In this document: positions 6,794 through 13,460 of the stretch, piece by piece
Layout: each line of letters opens with the position of its first letter
Numbering within the stretch: position 1 is the stretch's first letter
The notes under the pieces: generated by a model
The model's input: the letters and a program-made list of their open reading frames with translations, nothing else
Databases searched by the model: none
What the model was told of the DNA's origin: nothing
Position numbers and translations under genes: made by a program
Origin: Actinomycetota bacterium
GTDB taxonomy: Bacteria; Actinomycetota; Actinomycetes; Nanopelagicales; Nanopelagicaceae
Length of the DNA: 24,104 bases
Assembly (NCBI GenBank): GCA_005787645.1
Contig: SYAM01000020.1
Coordinates: 1 to 24,104, forward strand
Direction: 5' to 3'

Positions 6794-8225
6794 TGTTTCT
6801 GCCTAATTGGTTAAGGAGCGTGAGTGATTCTTCAATCAAGATTCGACTTGCCTCTGGCGCAAAGGGAGCGGGATGACCATAACCACGTTGCGCAACCGTA
6901 GGCTCGTATCCCCCCCATTGATACTCTTCAGGGGTCGATACGTAGCCGAGAACGCCCTGGCAATATCCCGCAAACAAGGTAGTTTCAAAGGGAGATCTTC
7001 GGCGGACCTCGGCGCCAATCTCAGTAAAAAGTTCACCAGGAGTTCCCACGATTGCACAATCACCTAAGCGCGCAACCCAAATCTCTCCAGGAATCTCCTC
7101 GGGCAGTGGACCTAACGCAGCCATCTTCACCATCTCTGTAAGCCACGAGATGTGGTACCGAATTGGATTGAGCACATCGCGCTTTGCGCCAGCCTTCTCT
7201 TTAGTGGCGTAATCATTAGACCGCTCCTGCAATTCCCGTTCCATATCCGCCACTGTCAGCGATGGATTAAGTGGAAGGGTGAGCACTTTTCGCTTGGCAA
7301 GAATTGGTTGGGCGGCTTGAGGATTTCTCGCCTTTCTGCGGTATAGCGAGATCGGAGTGACTGAACCGTAGGCGATATGTTCAATATCAATCTCTCGCGG
7401 ATCCTTATCAACCACCGCGTGGACCGCCTCCAGTGCAAGGCGATGTCCGAAAGCGATCTCTGGCCCAGGATGATCGAAGAAGGCTTCTAGTGGCAGGATA
7501 TTTCCCGCTGCTCCTTGGAAGAAGATGCAGGTACCACCGCGAAGCATTTCTACTTGATTGCGCAGTGGCCCAAGAAAATCGCTACCTGCATAAGGAACTT
7601 CACCACCAAGGACTACCGGGTGGCAACCGAAGCCAATCAGCGTTGCAATCGCGCTACCGTCATGGGCGTCGATGCGGATAGTTGGTACTTCCTCGTCGAT
7701 GAAGTTCTCTTTATTCCAGCCAAGAATCGTCCCGCCCTTACCATCCCGCTCTCGCCGATTGACTGCAAGGCCAGGAGCAACTCCAGTGCCGCCGGAGATT
7801 CGTGCAGGTTGCATCCGTGACATTGCTTTGACGCACGCGCTTGCGTAGTCATAAGGAATCTTTTCGAAATATGCATGCTCGGCATCAGTCAACCTGGCAA
7901 ATTCTCCGTGGAGTTTTTCACCCTCTTTGCGAGGCCAAAGTCCAGCATGGGTATGGCTGGAGTTGAGAAGTATGTTGTCGTAGGGAATTCCTGTAGCGGC
8001 GACTATCGCTTTACGGACTCGGTCAGCGAAGTATGTGTCCAGATTAGTGACATCAGCCGCCAAGACCGCAATGATGTAATCATCGTTTTGAATCACACAT
8101 GCTCGAACTTGGCAAGAATCGATTGAATCTCGAACTGCTACTGCACGACGAACGAAACCTTGTGGATCTGATGGCAACGGGGGTTCAATCGAAACTACTG
8201 CTGCACCTGCGCGAAGACCTGACAT
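6786..8225 (-). CDS. Cytosolic ceramidase-fold (neutral/alkaline ceramidase N-terminal domain) protein
   Basis: This 479-residue protein resembles the zinc-hydrolase domain of neutral/alkaline ceramidases. Candidate zinc ligands are present: H91/H93 in 'NSSHTHAGLWP', H202 in 'GFGCHPVVLGG', E398 in 'GTPGELF' and Y428 in 'GYVSTPEEYQ'. The nucleophilic-Ser segment of true ceramidases (G-D-V-S-P-N) is replaced by 'FFQGAAGN' (238-242), with no Ser. It has no signal peptide and lacks the C-terminal immunoglobulin-like domain of the 650-700-residue secreted enzymes. A ceramide substrate is therefore doubtful; an amidase or hydrolase on a small molecule is more likely. The ATG at 8225 has a very strong AAGGAGGAG site. 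It is co-transcribed with the phosphotriesterase-like gene and divergent from the CoA-lyase. Confidence 0.82.
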   Translation of the reverse strand: MSGLRAGAAVVSIEPPLPSDPQGFVRRAVAVRDSIDSCQVRACVIQNDDYIIAVLAADVTNLDTYFADRVRKAIVAATGIPYDNILLNSSHTHAGLWPRKEGEKLHGEFARLTDAEHAYFEKIPYDYASACVKAMSRMQPARISGGTGVAPGLAVNRRERDGKGGTILGWNKENFIDEEVPTIRIDAHDGSAIATLIGFGCHPVVLGGEVPYAGSDFLGPLRNQVEMLRGGTCIFFQGAAGNILPLEAFFDHPGPEIAFGHRLALEAVHAVVDKDPREIDIEHIAYGSVTPISLYRRKARNPQAAQPILAKRKVLTLPLNPSLTVADMERELQERSNDYATKEKAGAKRDVLNPIRYHISWLTEMVKMAALGPLPEEIPGEIWVARLGDCAIVGTPGELFTEIGAEVRRRSPFETTLFAGYCQGVLGYVSTPEEYQWGGYEPTVAQRGYGHPAPFAPEASRILIEESLTLLNQLGRNNG

Positions 8226-8241
8226 TTACTCCTCCTTTGAT

Positions 8242-8273
8242 GTACCGTAGTACGCACAAAGGCTTATTGGCAA
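8242..8273 (-). promoter_or_regulatory. Candidate promoter and GTAC-N4-GTAC dyad upstream of the ceramidase-fold gene
   Basis: On the minus strand, TTGCCA (8273-8268), an 18-bp spacer and TACGGT (8249-8244) form a plausible promoter whose start, near 8237, would leave the strong ribosome site at the transcript's 5' end. A dyad GTAC (8242-8245), CGTA, GTAC (8250-8253) overlaps the -10. It lies in the 77-bp region shared with the divergent CoA-lyase gene. It is a possible operator; no regulator gene is adjacent. Confidence 0.4.
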
Positions 8274-8302
8274 CGTTTTTCTCACCACTTGAAGAGGTTC
8301 TG

Positions 8303-9220
8303 ATGTCACGATCTCGAGCTCGACGATCAGTCTTTGCTGTGCCGGGCAGTAGCGAAAAAATGATTGGAAAAGCGCTGGAATTCCAGGTCGATCAGGTTTT
8401 CTTGGACCTTGAAGATGCGGTTGCTCCTGATGCTAAAGGAATTGCTCGTGAATTGATAAGTTCGGCAGTGCAGAAGAAATTCAAAGCCCCCACAGTAAGT
8501 GTGCGCATAAATTCGTTAGACAGTCAGTGGTTTACTGAAGATGTCGAAATGCTCAAATCCGGTGTTGCACGTTGGATTGATTCCATTATCGTGCCGAAAG
8601 TGCATCGAGAAAGTGATGTAGTAGAGGTTGGTCGATTACTTACGCAAATCGAGAGTGCGGCGGGGCGAGAGCAAGGCAGTATTACTATCGATGCCCAAAT
8701 CGAGAGCGCACTGGGATTGGTCAACTGTGAAAAGATTGCCCAAGCCCCTCGAATCACTTCGTTAAATTTTGGCCCTGCCGATTTTATGGCTGACATTGGA
8801 GCAAGTGCAGAAGAGGTCACCTCCAACGAATATGCGTTAATGCGAACTCTCGTTGCTGCTCGAGCCGCTGGAGTGGCTGCCATCGATGGACCAACTCTGG
8901 AAGTTCGCGACATTTCAAAGTTTGAAAAATCAGCGGATATCTCCTCAGCTATGGGCTTTGATGGAAAGTGGGTTCTACACCCAGATCAGATAGCAGCATG
9001 CCATCGAATTTTTACTCCAACCCAGGTCCGTTTCGATGAGGCTGCGATGCTTCTCGAGGCCTACGAATATTTCACCTCACAATCGGGCGGCGCGAAAGGA
9101 GCGGCTATCTATAAGTCAGCGATGATTGACGAAGCCTCTCGAAAGATGGCGCTGGCGGTGTTTAGTAGAGGAGAGGCTGCCGGTCTAGTGCAGTCACGCC
9201 ACTTTTCACCGGGGGATTAA
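8303..9220 (+). CDS. CitE/HpcH-family CoA-ester lyase (malyl-CoA-lyase-like)
   Basis: This 305-residue TIM-barrel lyase is of the family that cleaves (or forms) C-C bonds in 3-hydroxyacyl-CoA esters such as malyl-CoA, citramalyl-CoA or citryl-ACP. Conserved features are 'RRSVFAVPGSSEKM' at the N-terminus, 'FLDLEDAV' (35-40), R69 in 'VRINS', E134 in 'AQIESALG' and D160 in 'FGPADFM' as Mg ligands, 'AIDGP', and 'GKWVLHPDQI' near the CoA site. The ATG at 8303 follows GAAGAGG. The frame continues further upstream, but that part overlaps the divergent gene and is not family-like. Known relatives release acetyl- or propionyl-CoA plus glyoxylate or pyruvate, fitting the last step of a carbon-degradation route with the nearby CoA-transferase. 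Confidence 0.9.
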   Translation: MSRSRARRSVFAVPGSSEKMIGKALEFQVDQVFLDLEDAVAPDAKGIARELISSAVQKKFKAPTVSVRINSLDSQWFTEDVEMLKSGVARWIDSIIVPKVHRESDVVEVGRLLTQIESAAGREQGSITIDAQIESALGLVNCEKIAQAPRITSLNFGPADFMADIGASAEEVTSNEYALMRTLVAARAAGVAAIDGPTLEVRDISKFEKSADISSAMGFDGKWVLHPDQIAACHRIFTPTQVRFDEAAMLLEAYEYFTSQSGGAKGAAIYKSAMIDEASRKMALAVFSRGEAAGLVQSRHFSPGD

Positions 9221-9226
9221 GAGCAC

Positions 9227-10042
9227 TCAAAAGCTGGAAGTTGTGAGATCACTTTTCTTCAAATGAGCCATTCCTTCAATAGCGGCACCAATTCGATCAA
9301 CGGCGGCATTGAAAATCTGCTCACCTTTCTCTCGAGTCGCTAAGACAGGATTACCGATAATCCCCGCTTTGCTATCTCGCTTGAGATCAAGCGGGATATT
9401 TAAGAATCCGGGTTGGCGAAAATCGATACATGACCATGATGTCGGTTGTTTTGGCATATCGATGATGGCTTTTTCCATATTGACATCTTCAGGTCGTAAA
9501 AATAATGCGAGCGAAGTCTCCATTTCGCAAGCATGACCCATGCCGCCAATCTCAGACTCGCCCACCTTAATGAGTACATCCGTGATGGTTTGCCAATAGG
9601 AGAGCGCAGGAATGGAGATACCTAGCTCTTCGCCAATCTTGGAGACTGTCGCGGTGAGGTTGCCGATATTTCCACCATGCCCATTAAGAATCAGGAATCG
9701 ATAGAACCCATGAGGTTTGAGTGAAGCGATAGTGTCATAAAGAATGCTGGTGAAAGTTTCATTCTTTAGCGAGATGGTTCCAGGAAAGCCTAGGTGATGT
9801 GGAGAGGTGCCCCACCAAATGGGAGGAGCTACCAGCACCCTCTGCTTTCCGCCTTGAATGATCTTTTCGGCAACTGCGCGCGCAATGGCATCAGAGTTAT
9901 AAATGTCTGTATCAATAGTGAGATGAGGTCCATGCTGTTCTATAGCACCAGTCGGGATGATGATGGATGTGCTCTCGCGATCGAGTTCTGCAATCTCTGT
10001 CCAGGAGAGCTTCTCCCATGAAATTCTCTTACTCATCGTCAT
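9227..10042 (-). CDS. Creatininase-family amidohydrolase
   Basis: This 271-residue member of the creatininase family comprises two-metal amidohydrolases acting on creatinine, formamides or peptide precursors. Motifs: 'PTGAIEQHGPHLTIDTDI' with ligands E35, H37 and D46; 'LNGHGGN' with H122; 'MGHACEMETS' with H170 and E173. The NGHGGN form matches the broad group (formamide hydrolases, MftE) rather than true creatininase, whose motif is N-G-H-Y-E-N. No mycofactocin precursor or other mft gene is present, so MftE is not supported. There is no ribosome site before the ATG; TAAACT lies exactly 6 nt upstream, consistent with a leaderless mRNA starting at this ATG. It converges with the CoA-lyase (6 bp between stops) and diverges from the DUF167 gene. 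Confidence 0.9.
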   Translation of the reverse strand: MTMSKRISWEKLSWTEIAELDRESTSIIIPTGAIEQHGPHLTIDTDIYNSDAIARAVAEKIIQGGKQRVLVAPPIWWGTSPHHLGFPGTISLKNETFTSILYDTIASLKPHGFYRFLILNGHGGNIGNLTATVSKIGEELGISIPALSYWQTITDVLIKVGESEIGGMGHACEMETSLALFLRPEDVNMEKAIIDMPKQPTSWSCIDFRQPGFLNIPLDLKRDSKAGIIGNPVLATREKGEQIFNAAVDRIGAAIEGMAHLKKSDLTTSSF

Positions 10043-10048
10043 TGCTTT

Positions 10049-10061
10049 AGTTTAGTAGAAT
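10049..10061. promoter_or_regulatory. Back-to-back -10 boxes in a 25-bp bidirectional promoter
   Basis: The minus-strand box TAAACT occupies 10054-10049, followed by 6 nt and then the creatininase ATG (10042-10040). The plus-strand box TAGAAT occupies 10056-10061, followed by 6 nt and then the DUF167 ATG at 10068. Both match TANNNT, and both place +1 on the A of the start codon. No ribosome site is present on either side. The -35 regions would have to lie inside the opposite gene and are not clear. Confidence 0.6.
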
Positions 10062-10067
10062 CCACCT

Positions 10068-10352
10068 ATGGCGATAAGGGTCACTGTGCGCGTGAAGCCA
10101 GGTGCATCTCGAAATAAGGTGAGAGGTAGTTTTGGCGACCCGCCTGCGCTCGTAGTAGCGGTCTGCGAGCCGGCAATCGATGGTCGGGCATCCACTGCCG
10201 TCTGCCGAGCAATTGCTGAAGCCGTTGGTGTTTCATTATCGAAAGTCTCGATTGTGATGGGTCAGACTAGTCGTACTAAGGTAGTTGAAATTAACGACAA
10301 TGATCCACAAATCCAGAGAAAGATAGCGGAGTTACTCAAAAGCGAGGATTAG
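10068..10352 (+). CDS. DUF167/YggU family protein
   Basis: This 94-residue protein is of the small, widespread YggU/DUF167 family, whose biochemical role is not established. It has the family pattern: 'VTVRVKPGASRNKV' at the start, 'PPALVVAVCEPAIDGRAS' (usually dGkAN) and 'VSIVMGQTSRTKVVEI' at the end. Here the common D-G-K-A-N is D-G-R-A-S. Length is normal. Translation is probably from a leaderless transcript, since TAGAAT sits 6 nt before the ATG. The queuosine-precursor transporter follows within 5-26 bp, so the two are likely co-transcribed. Confidence 0.9.
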   Translation: MAIRVTVRVKPGASRNKVRGSFGDPPALVVAVCEPAIDGRASTAVCRAIAEAVGVSLSKVSIVMGQTSRTKVVEINDNDPQIQRKIAELLKSED

Positions 10353-10356
10353 GAAT

Positions 10357-11037
10357 GTGGGTAAGAAGATGAGGAAGATGAAGAAAATTGCATTCGCTTC
10401 ACCATCTAATGGCGTATATCCATTCGTCATTGCGATATTCGCTGCTCTTCTTCTCATCTCGAATATCGGGGCAGTGAAGTTAATTGAATTCGGTCCATTC
10501 ATCACCGATGGTGGCGCCTTTCTCTTCCCACTGGTTTACATAGTTGGCGATGTACTCAGTGAGGTCTATGGATTGAAGGCAGCGCGACGAGCAATCTTTC
10601 TCGCATTTAGTCTCTCGATTCTTGCTTCGCTTACCTTTTGGGTAGTCCAATCTGCACCGCCCGCTGAAAGTTGGGGGAATCAAGCGGCATTTGAGTCAGT
10701 CCTTGGATTCTTGCCTCGAATAGTTCTTGCAAGCGTCTGCGGATTCCTCGTTGGACAACTCCTCAATGCATACGTGTTAGTCAAAATCAAAGAGCGCACC
10801 GATGAGAAGGCGCTTTGGTTCCGACTCGTTGGTTCTACCATCGTTGGGGAATTTGCAGACACTCTAACTTTCTGCACTATCGCTTTTTATGGGGTTATCA
10901 CTGGAGAGGAATTCTTCAGGTATCTCATACTCGGTTATTTATATAAGACAGCTCTAGAGGTCTTACTTCTACCAATCACGTATCGGGTAATCTCATCAAT
11001 TAAGCGAGTAGAGCCGACGTATCATCGCGAAGAGTAA
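10357..11037 (+). CDS. Queuosine-precursor transporter (YhhQ/VUT family)
   Basis: This membrane protein of about 220 residues has roughly six hydrophobic segments and belongs to the VUT/YhhQ family. E. coli YhhQ imports the deazaguanine precursors preQ0 and preQ1. Family features are 'LLLISNIGAVKLIEFGPF', 'DGGAFLFPLVYIVGDVLSEVYG', with charged residues at the helix ends, and 'GEFADTLTF'. The start is uncertain: the frame opens with GTG at 10357, while ATG at 10369 or 10378 gives a more typical N-terminus; the basic stretch KKMRKMKK precedes helix 1. It is translationally close to the DUF167 stop. Its last 16 bp overlap the convergent tgt, which uses the same pathway, supporting a role in queuosine salvage. 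Confidence 0.87.
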   Translation: MGKKMRKMKKIAFASPSNGVYPFVIAIFAALLLISNIGAVKLIEFGPFITDGGAFLFPLVYIVGDVLSEVYGLKAARRAIFLAFSLSILASLTFWVVQSAPPAESWGNQAAFESVLGFLPRIVLASVCGFLVGQLLNAYVLVKIKERTDEKALWFRLVGSTIVGEFADTLTFCTIAFYGVITGEEFFRYLILGYLYKTALEVLLLPITYRVISSIKRVEPTYHREE

Positions 11038-12242
11038 TACCGAGCCAGGAAATCATCACGGAAATCTTCATAATTATCCTGATCTAGATGTTCTCGAATC
11101 TTATCGACTATTTTTACCGTGAAATGCACATTATGAATTGTGGTCAATGTAGAACCTAAGATCTCCTTGCTCTTAAAAAGATGATGTAAATATGCCTTTG
11201 TGTAATGGGTACAGGTATAGCAACTACAATTCTCATCGATAGGCGAGAAAGCAGTTCGGTTCTCGGATACCGTTAAGTTAAATCGCCCGCTGGGTCCATA
11301 GACCGCGCTAGTACGCGCATTTCGGGTGGGTGCAACACAATCAAAAGTATCTGCGCCACTCTCTACTCCTCGAAAGAGATCATCGGGCTCGCCAATCCCA
11401 AGTAGATGTCGAGGTTTATCCTCAGGTAATTCATCTGTTACCCATGAAACGATTTGGCTAAGAGCGCTCTTGTCGATGGCACCGCCAATCCCAAATCCAT
11501 CAAAATTGAGTGCAGCGATGCTCCGCGCCGCCTCTTTTCGTAAATCCTCATACTGCGCACCTTGAATTACCCCAAAGAGCGCTTGATACGGTTTACCAAC
11601 TCTCTCGTTGGTTAAGCGTTGATGTTCAGCGATGCACCGATGTGCCCAGGCAAGAGTTCTATCAAGAGCTATCTGTTGATACTCCTTCGTATTCATCAAG
11701 GTAGTGCACTCATCAAAGGCAAAAATTATGTCGGCACCGATTTGATGTTGTACCTGCATGGAGACTTCGGGAGTAAAGCGGTGCATAGAGCCATCAAGGT
11801 GTGATTTGAATGTGACTCCATCATCATCTACATGTGCCAATCGAAGCTTTGGTGATTGAATGACATCGTCAGCGGTAACTTCACCAGGATCCATTGCAAG
11901 GGTTTTCTTGAATCCAACGCCAAGCGAGAGAACTTGGAACCCACCGCTATCGGTAAAAGTCGGTCCCTTCCAGTTCATAAATGAACTTAAACCACCTGCT
12001 TGATCGAGTATCGCCGGCCCAGGTTGAAGGTAGAGGTGGTAAGCATTAGATAAGACTGCTTGGGCACCGCTATCGCGAATTTGCTCTACAGCGAGGGCTT
12101 TGACCGTTCCTTTTGTGCCGACTGGAATGAAGGCGGGCGTCTGAATTTCGCCGTGGGGAGTGGAGATGGTGGCGCGACGGGCTCGGGAGTGCTCTCTTCG
12201 ACCATGGCCGGTTACGGCAAATCCCCATTTTTCACGCTTCAC
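11022..12242 (-). CDS. tgt: tRNA-guanine transglycosylase
   Basis: This 406-residue enzyme exchanges G34 in the anticodon wobble position of tRNA for a queuosine precursor. It shows 'FTDSGGFQVLS' (catalytic Asp about residue 98), 'LLGIGEPDDLF', nucleophile D301 in 'DTFDCVAPTRNAR', and the zinc site C339-x-C341-x2-C344 followed by 'TTIHNVHF'. The loop 'GIGGAIDKSALSQIV' replaces the usual 'GGLAVGE', as in the bifidobacterial/actinobacterial-type branch. The start is uncertain. GTG at 12242 is chosen because TAGATT (12255-12250) lies 7 nt upstream, suggesting a leaderless mRNA; TTG at 12251 is the alternative, but it overlaps that box. No queCDEF genes are in the window. Confidence 0.93.
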   Translation of the reverse strand: MKREKWGFAVTGHGRREHSRARRATISTPHGEIQTPAFIPVGTKGTVKALAVEQIRDSGAQAVLSNAYHLYLQPGPAILDQAGGLSSFMNWKGPTFTDSGGFQVLSLGVGFKKTLAMDPGEVTADDVIQSPKLRLAHVDDDGVTFKSHLDGSMHRFTPEVSMQVQHQIGADIIFAFDECTTLMNTKEYQQIALDRTLAWAHRCIAEHQRLTNERVGKPYQALFGVIQGAQYEDLRKEAARSIAALNFDGFGIGGAIDKSALSQIVSWVTDELPEDKPRHLLGIGEPDDLFRGVESGADTFDCVAPTRNARTSAVYGPSGRFNLTVSENRTAFSPIDENCSCYTCTHYTKAYLHHLFKSKEILGSTLTTIHNVHFTVKIVDKIREHLDQDNYEDFRDDFLARYYSSR

Positions 12243-12360
12243 CGACGGCAATCTACCGGCAATACTTTTGGTTAACTCGCCATTTTGGCTGGTTAGGCGG
12301 ATCTAGGTGGTGGTTTTTCCCCTACTTTTCCCTTATATAGAGGAGTAAGTTCCGCTAAGG

Positions 12361-12376
12361 GCTACCGCCCGGTAGC
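12361..12376. promoter_or_regulatory. Perfect palindrome in the ABC-importer leader, candidate operator or hairpin
   Basis: GCTACCG (12361-12367), CC, CGGTAGC (12370-12376): two perfect 7-bp arms around 2 bp, 18 bp before the TTG start of the first importer gene. An AT-rich stretch (TTATATAG, about 12331-12338) just upstream could be the -10, which would put the palindrome at the start of the transcript. It could bind a regulator such as the MarR protein at the operon's end (inference). Confidence 0.5.
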
Positions 12377-12394
12377 AGCGCCAAGGGGGTCAGA

Positions 12395-13360
12395 TTGAGC
12401 AGTGAGCTTCTGGAGAGTACCTCTTCAGGAGTCATTGGTCGAAGTCCTCGCCAATTGGCATGGCGCCGTTTTCGTTCTAATAAAACCGGTCTTATCACTC
12501 TATCGATAGCGACCTTTCTCATACTTTCCACGGTTTTTGCCACACTCCTCCGGGATATCTTCGGACTAGATCCGCGCGCTCGTTATAACGATTTGATGAA
12601 TAGCCAAGGGTTTCCCACCGGCGGTTTTAATGGAATTAGTTGGGCCCATCCACTCGGGCTTGAACCTGGGATTGGTCACGACCTCCTCTCACGTTTACTT
12701 TTTGGCGCACGTACCTCCTTCTTCGTAGCGCTCATCGTGACTCTCTCAAGTGTCAGTATCGGTTTGATCATGGGAATTCTTATGGGATATTTCCGCGGCG
12801 CAGTCGACTCCACATTGGGGCGCTTCATCGATTTCTTACTGGCATTTCCAGCTTTCTTCATGATTGTCGCTTTGAGTTTGCCTATGGTTCAGCGATTAGA
12901 GGCGACGGGGCTGGTTGAGGGTAACTCGGCACGAATGACCTATTTGGTGCTCATACTCATCTTCTTTGGCTGGCCATATTTAGCGCGCATCATGCGCTCA
13001 CAGGTGCTCTCCATCAGAGAGCGCGATTACGTCATGGCTGCTCGAGCCCTAGGCGCCTCACAGCGTCGCATCATCTTCAAAGAGATTTTGCCAAATTTAT
13101 GGACAGTCGTGATCGTTTATCTATCACTTTCATTGCCTGGATATCTCACCGCGGAAGCTGTCTTCTCATTTTTAGGACTAGGAGTGCAGCCACCCGATGC
13201 TACTTGGGGCTTACTCATCTCTGATTCAATTAAGTATGTCATCAACAATCCAACGTATTTCTTCATTCCATCAACAGCACTTATTTTAGTGGTGCTGACC
13301 TTCAACTTGCTCGGTGATGCGGTGCGCGATGCGCTCGACCCACGGAGTGAGGTCACTTAA
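12395..13360 (+). CDS. ABC peptide/nickel-type importer, DppC-like permease
   Basis: This 321-residue inner-membrane permease is of the dipeptide/oligopeptide/nickel class. It has an N-terminal cytoplasmic stretch with 'SPRQLAWRRFRSNKTGLITL', the OppC_N signature, then about six membrane segments. The ATPase-contact loop is 'MAARALGASQRRIIFKEILPN', and the C-terminus is 'FLGLGVQPPDATWGLLISD'. Start: TTG at 12395 with AAGGGGGT 5 bp upstream; no ATG in frame gives the family N-terminus. It is unusual that the C permease is the first gene, ahead of the binding protein and separated from the B permease by about 2 kb. It should pair with the DppB-like protein to form the channel. Confidence 0.92.
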   Translation: MSSELLESTSSGVIGRSPRQLAWRRFRSNKTGLITLSIATFLILSTVFATLLRDIFGLDPRARYNDLMNSQGFPTGGFNGISWAHPLGLEPGIGHDLLSRLLFGARTSFFVALIVTLSSVSIGLIMGILMGYFRGAVDSTLGRFIDFLLAFPAFFMIVALSLPMVQRLEATGLVEGNSARMTYLVLILIFFGWPYLARIMRSQVLSIRERDYVMAARALGASQRRIIFKEILPNLWTVVIVYLSLSLPGYLTAEAVFSFLGLGVQPPDATWGLLISDSIKYVINNPTYFFIPSTALILVVLTFNLLGDAVRDALDPRSEVT

Positions 13361-13365
13361 TGAAA

Positions 13366-13439
13366 TTGCCGTTGGCAACAGCTGAGTCAACGGTAGATAA
13401 CTAAATACAACCAACTACAACCAACTACAACCAACTACA
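13366..13439 (+). promoter_or_regulatory. Structured leader of the binding-protein gene: alternative hairpins and triple 10-bp repeat
   Basis: TTGCC (13366-13370), GTT, GGCAA (13374-13378) form one hairpin. CCGTTG (13369-13374) and CAACGG (13388-13393) form a second that excludes the first. Then ACAACCAACT repeats three times without a mismatch (13407-13416, 13417-13426, 13427-13436), followed by ACA. GTTGG at 13371-13375 could also pair with any CCAAC in the repeats. The ribosome site GAGGAGGA starts at 13451. Confidence 0.55.
13407..13439 (+). repeat. Tandem repeat, three perfect copies of a 10-bp unit
   Basis: The unit ACAACCAACT has no G on this strand and a period near one helical turn. 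It lies entirely between the DppC-like stop and the ribosome site of the substrate-binding lipoprotein gene. The following ACA begins a fourth copy. Confidence 0.95.
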
Positions 13440-13460
13440 TATCCATCGTTGAGGAGGAAT

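Noticed and set aside
8099..8302. Longer N-terminus for the CitE-like lyase
   Set aside because: It overlaps the divergent ceramidase-fold gene by about 127 bp and is not family-like; ATG at 8303 has GAAGAGG and the conserved start follows directly.
9227..10042. Creatininase-family gene as mycofactocin mftE
   Set aside because: No mft precursor, radical SAM or other mft gene is in the window, and the motifs are shared by the whole family.
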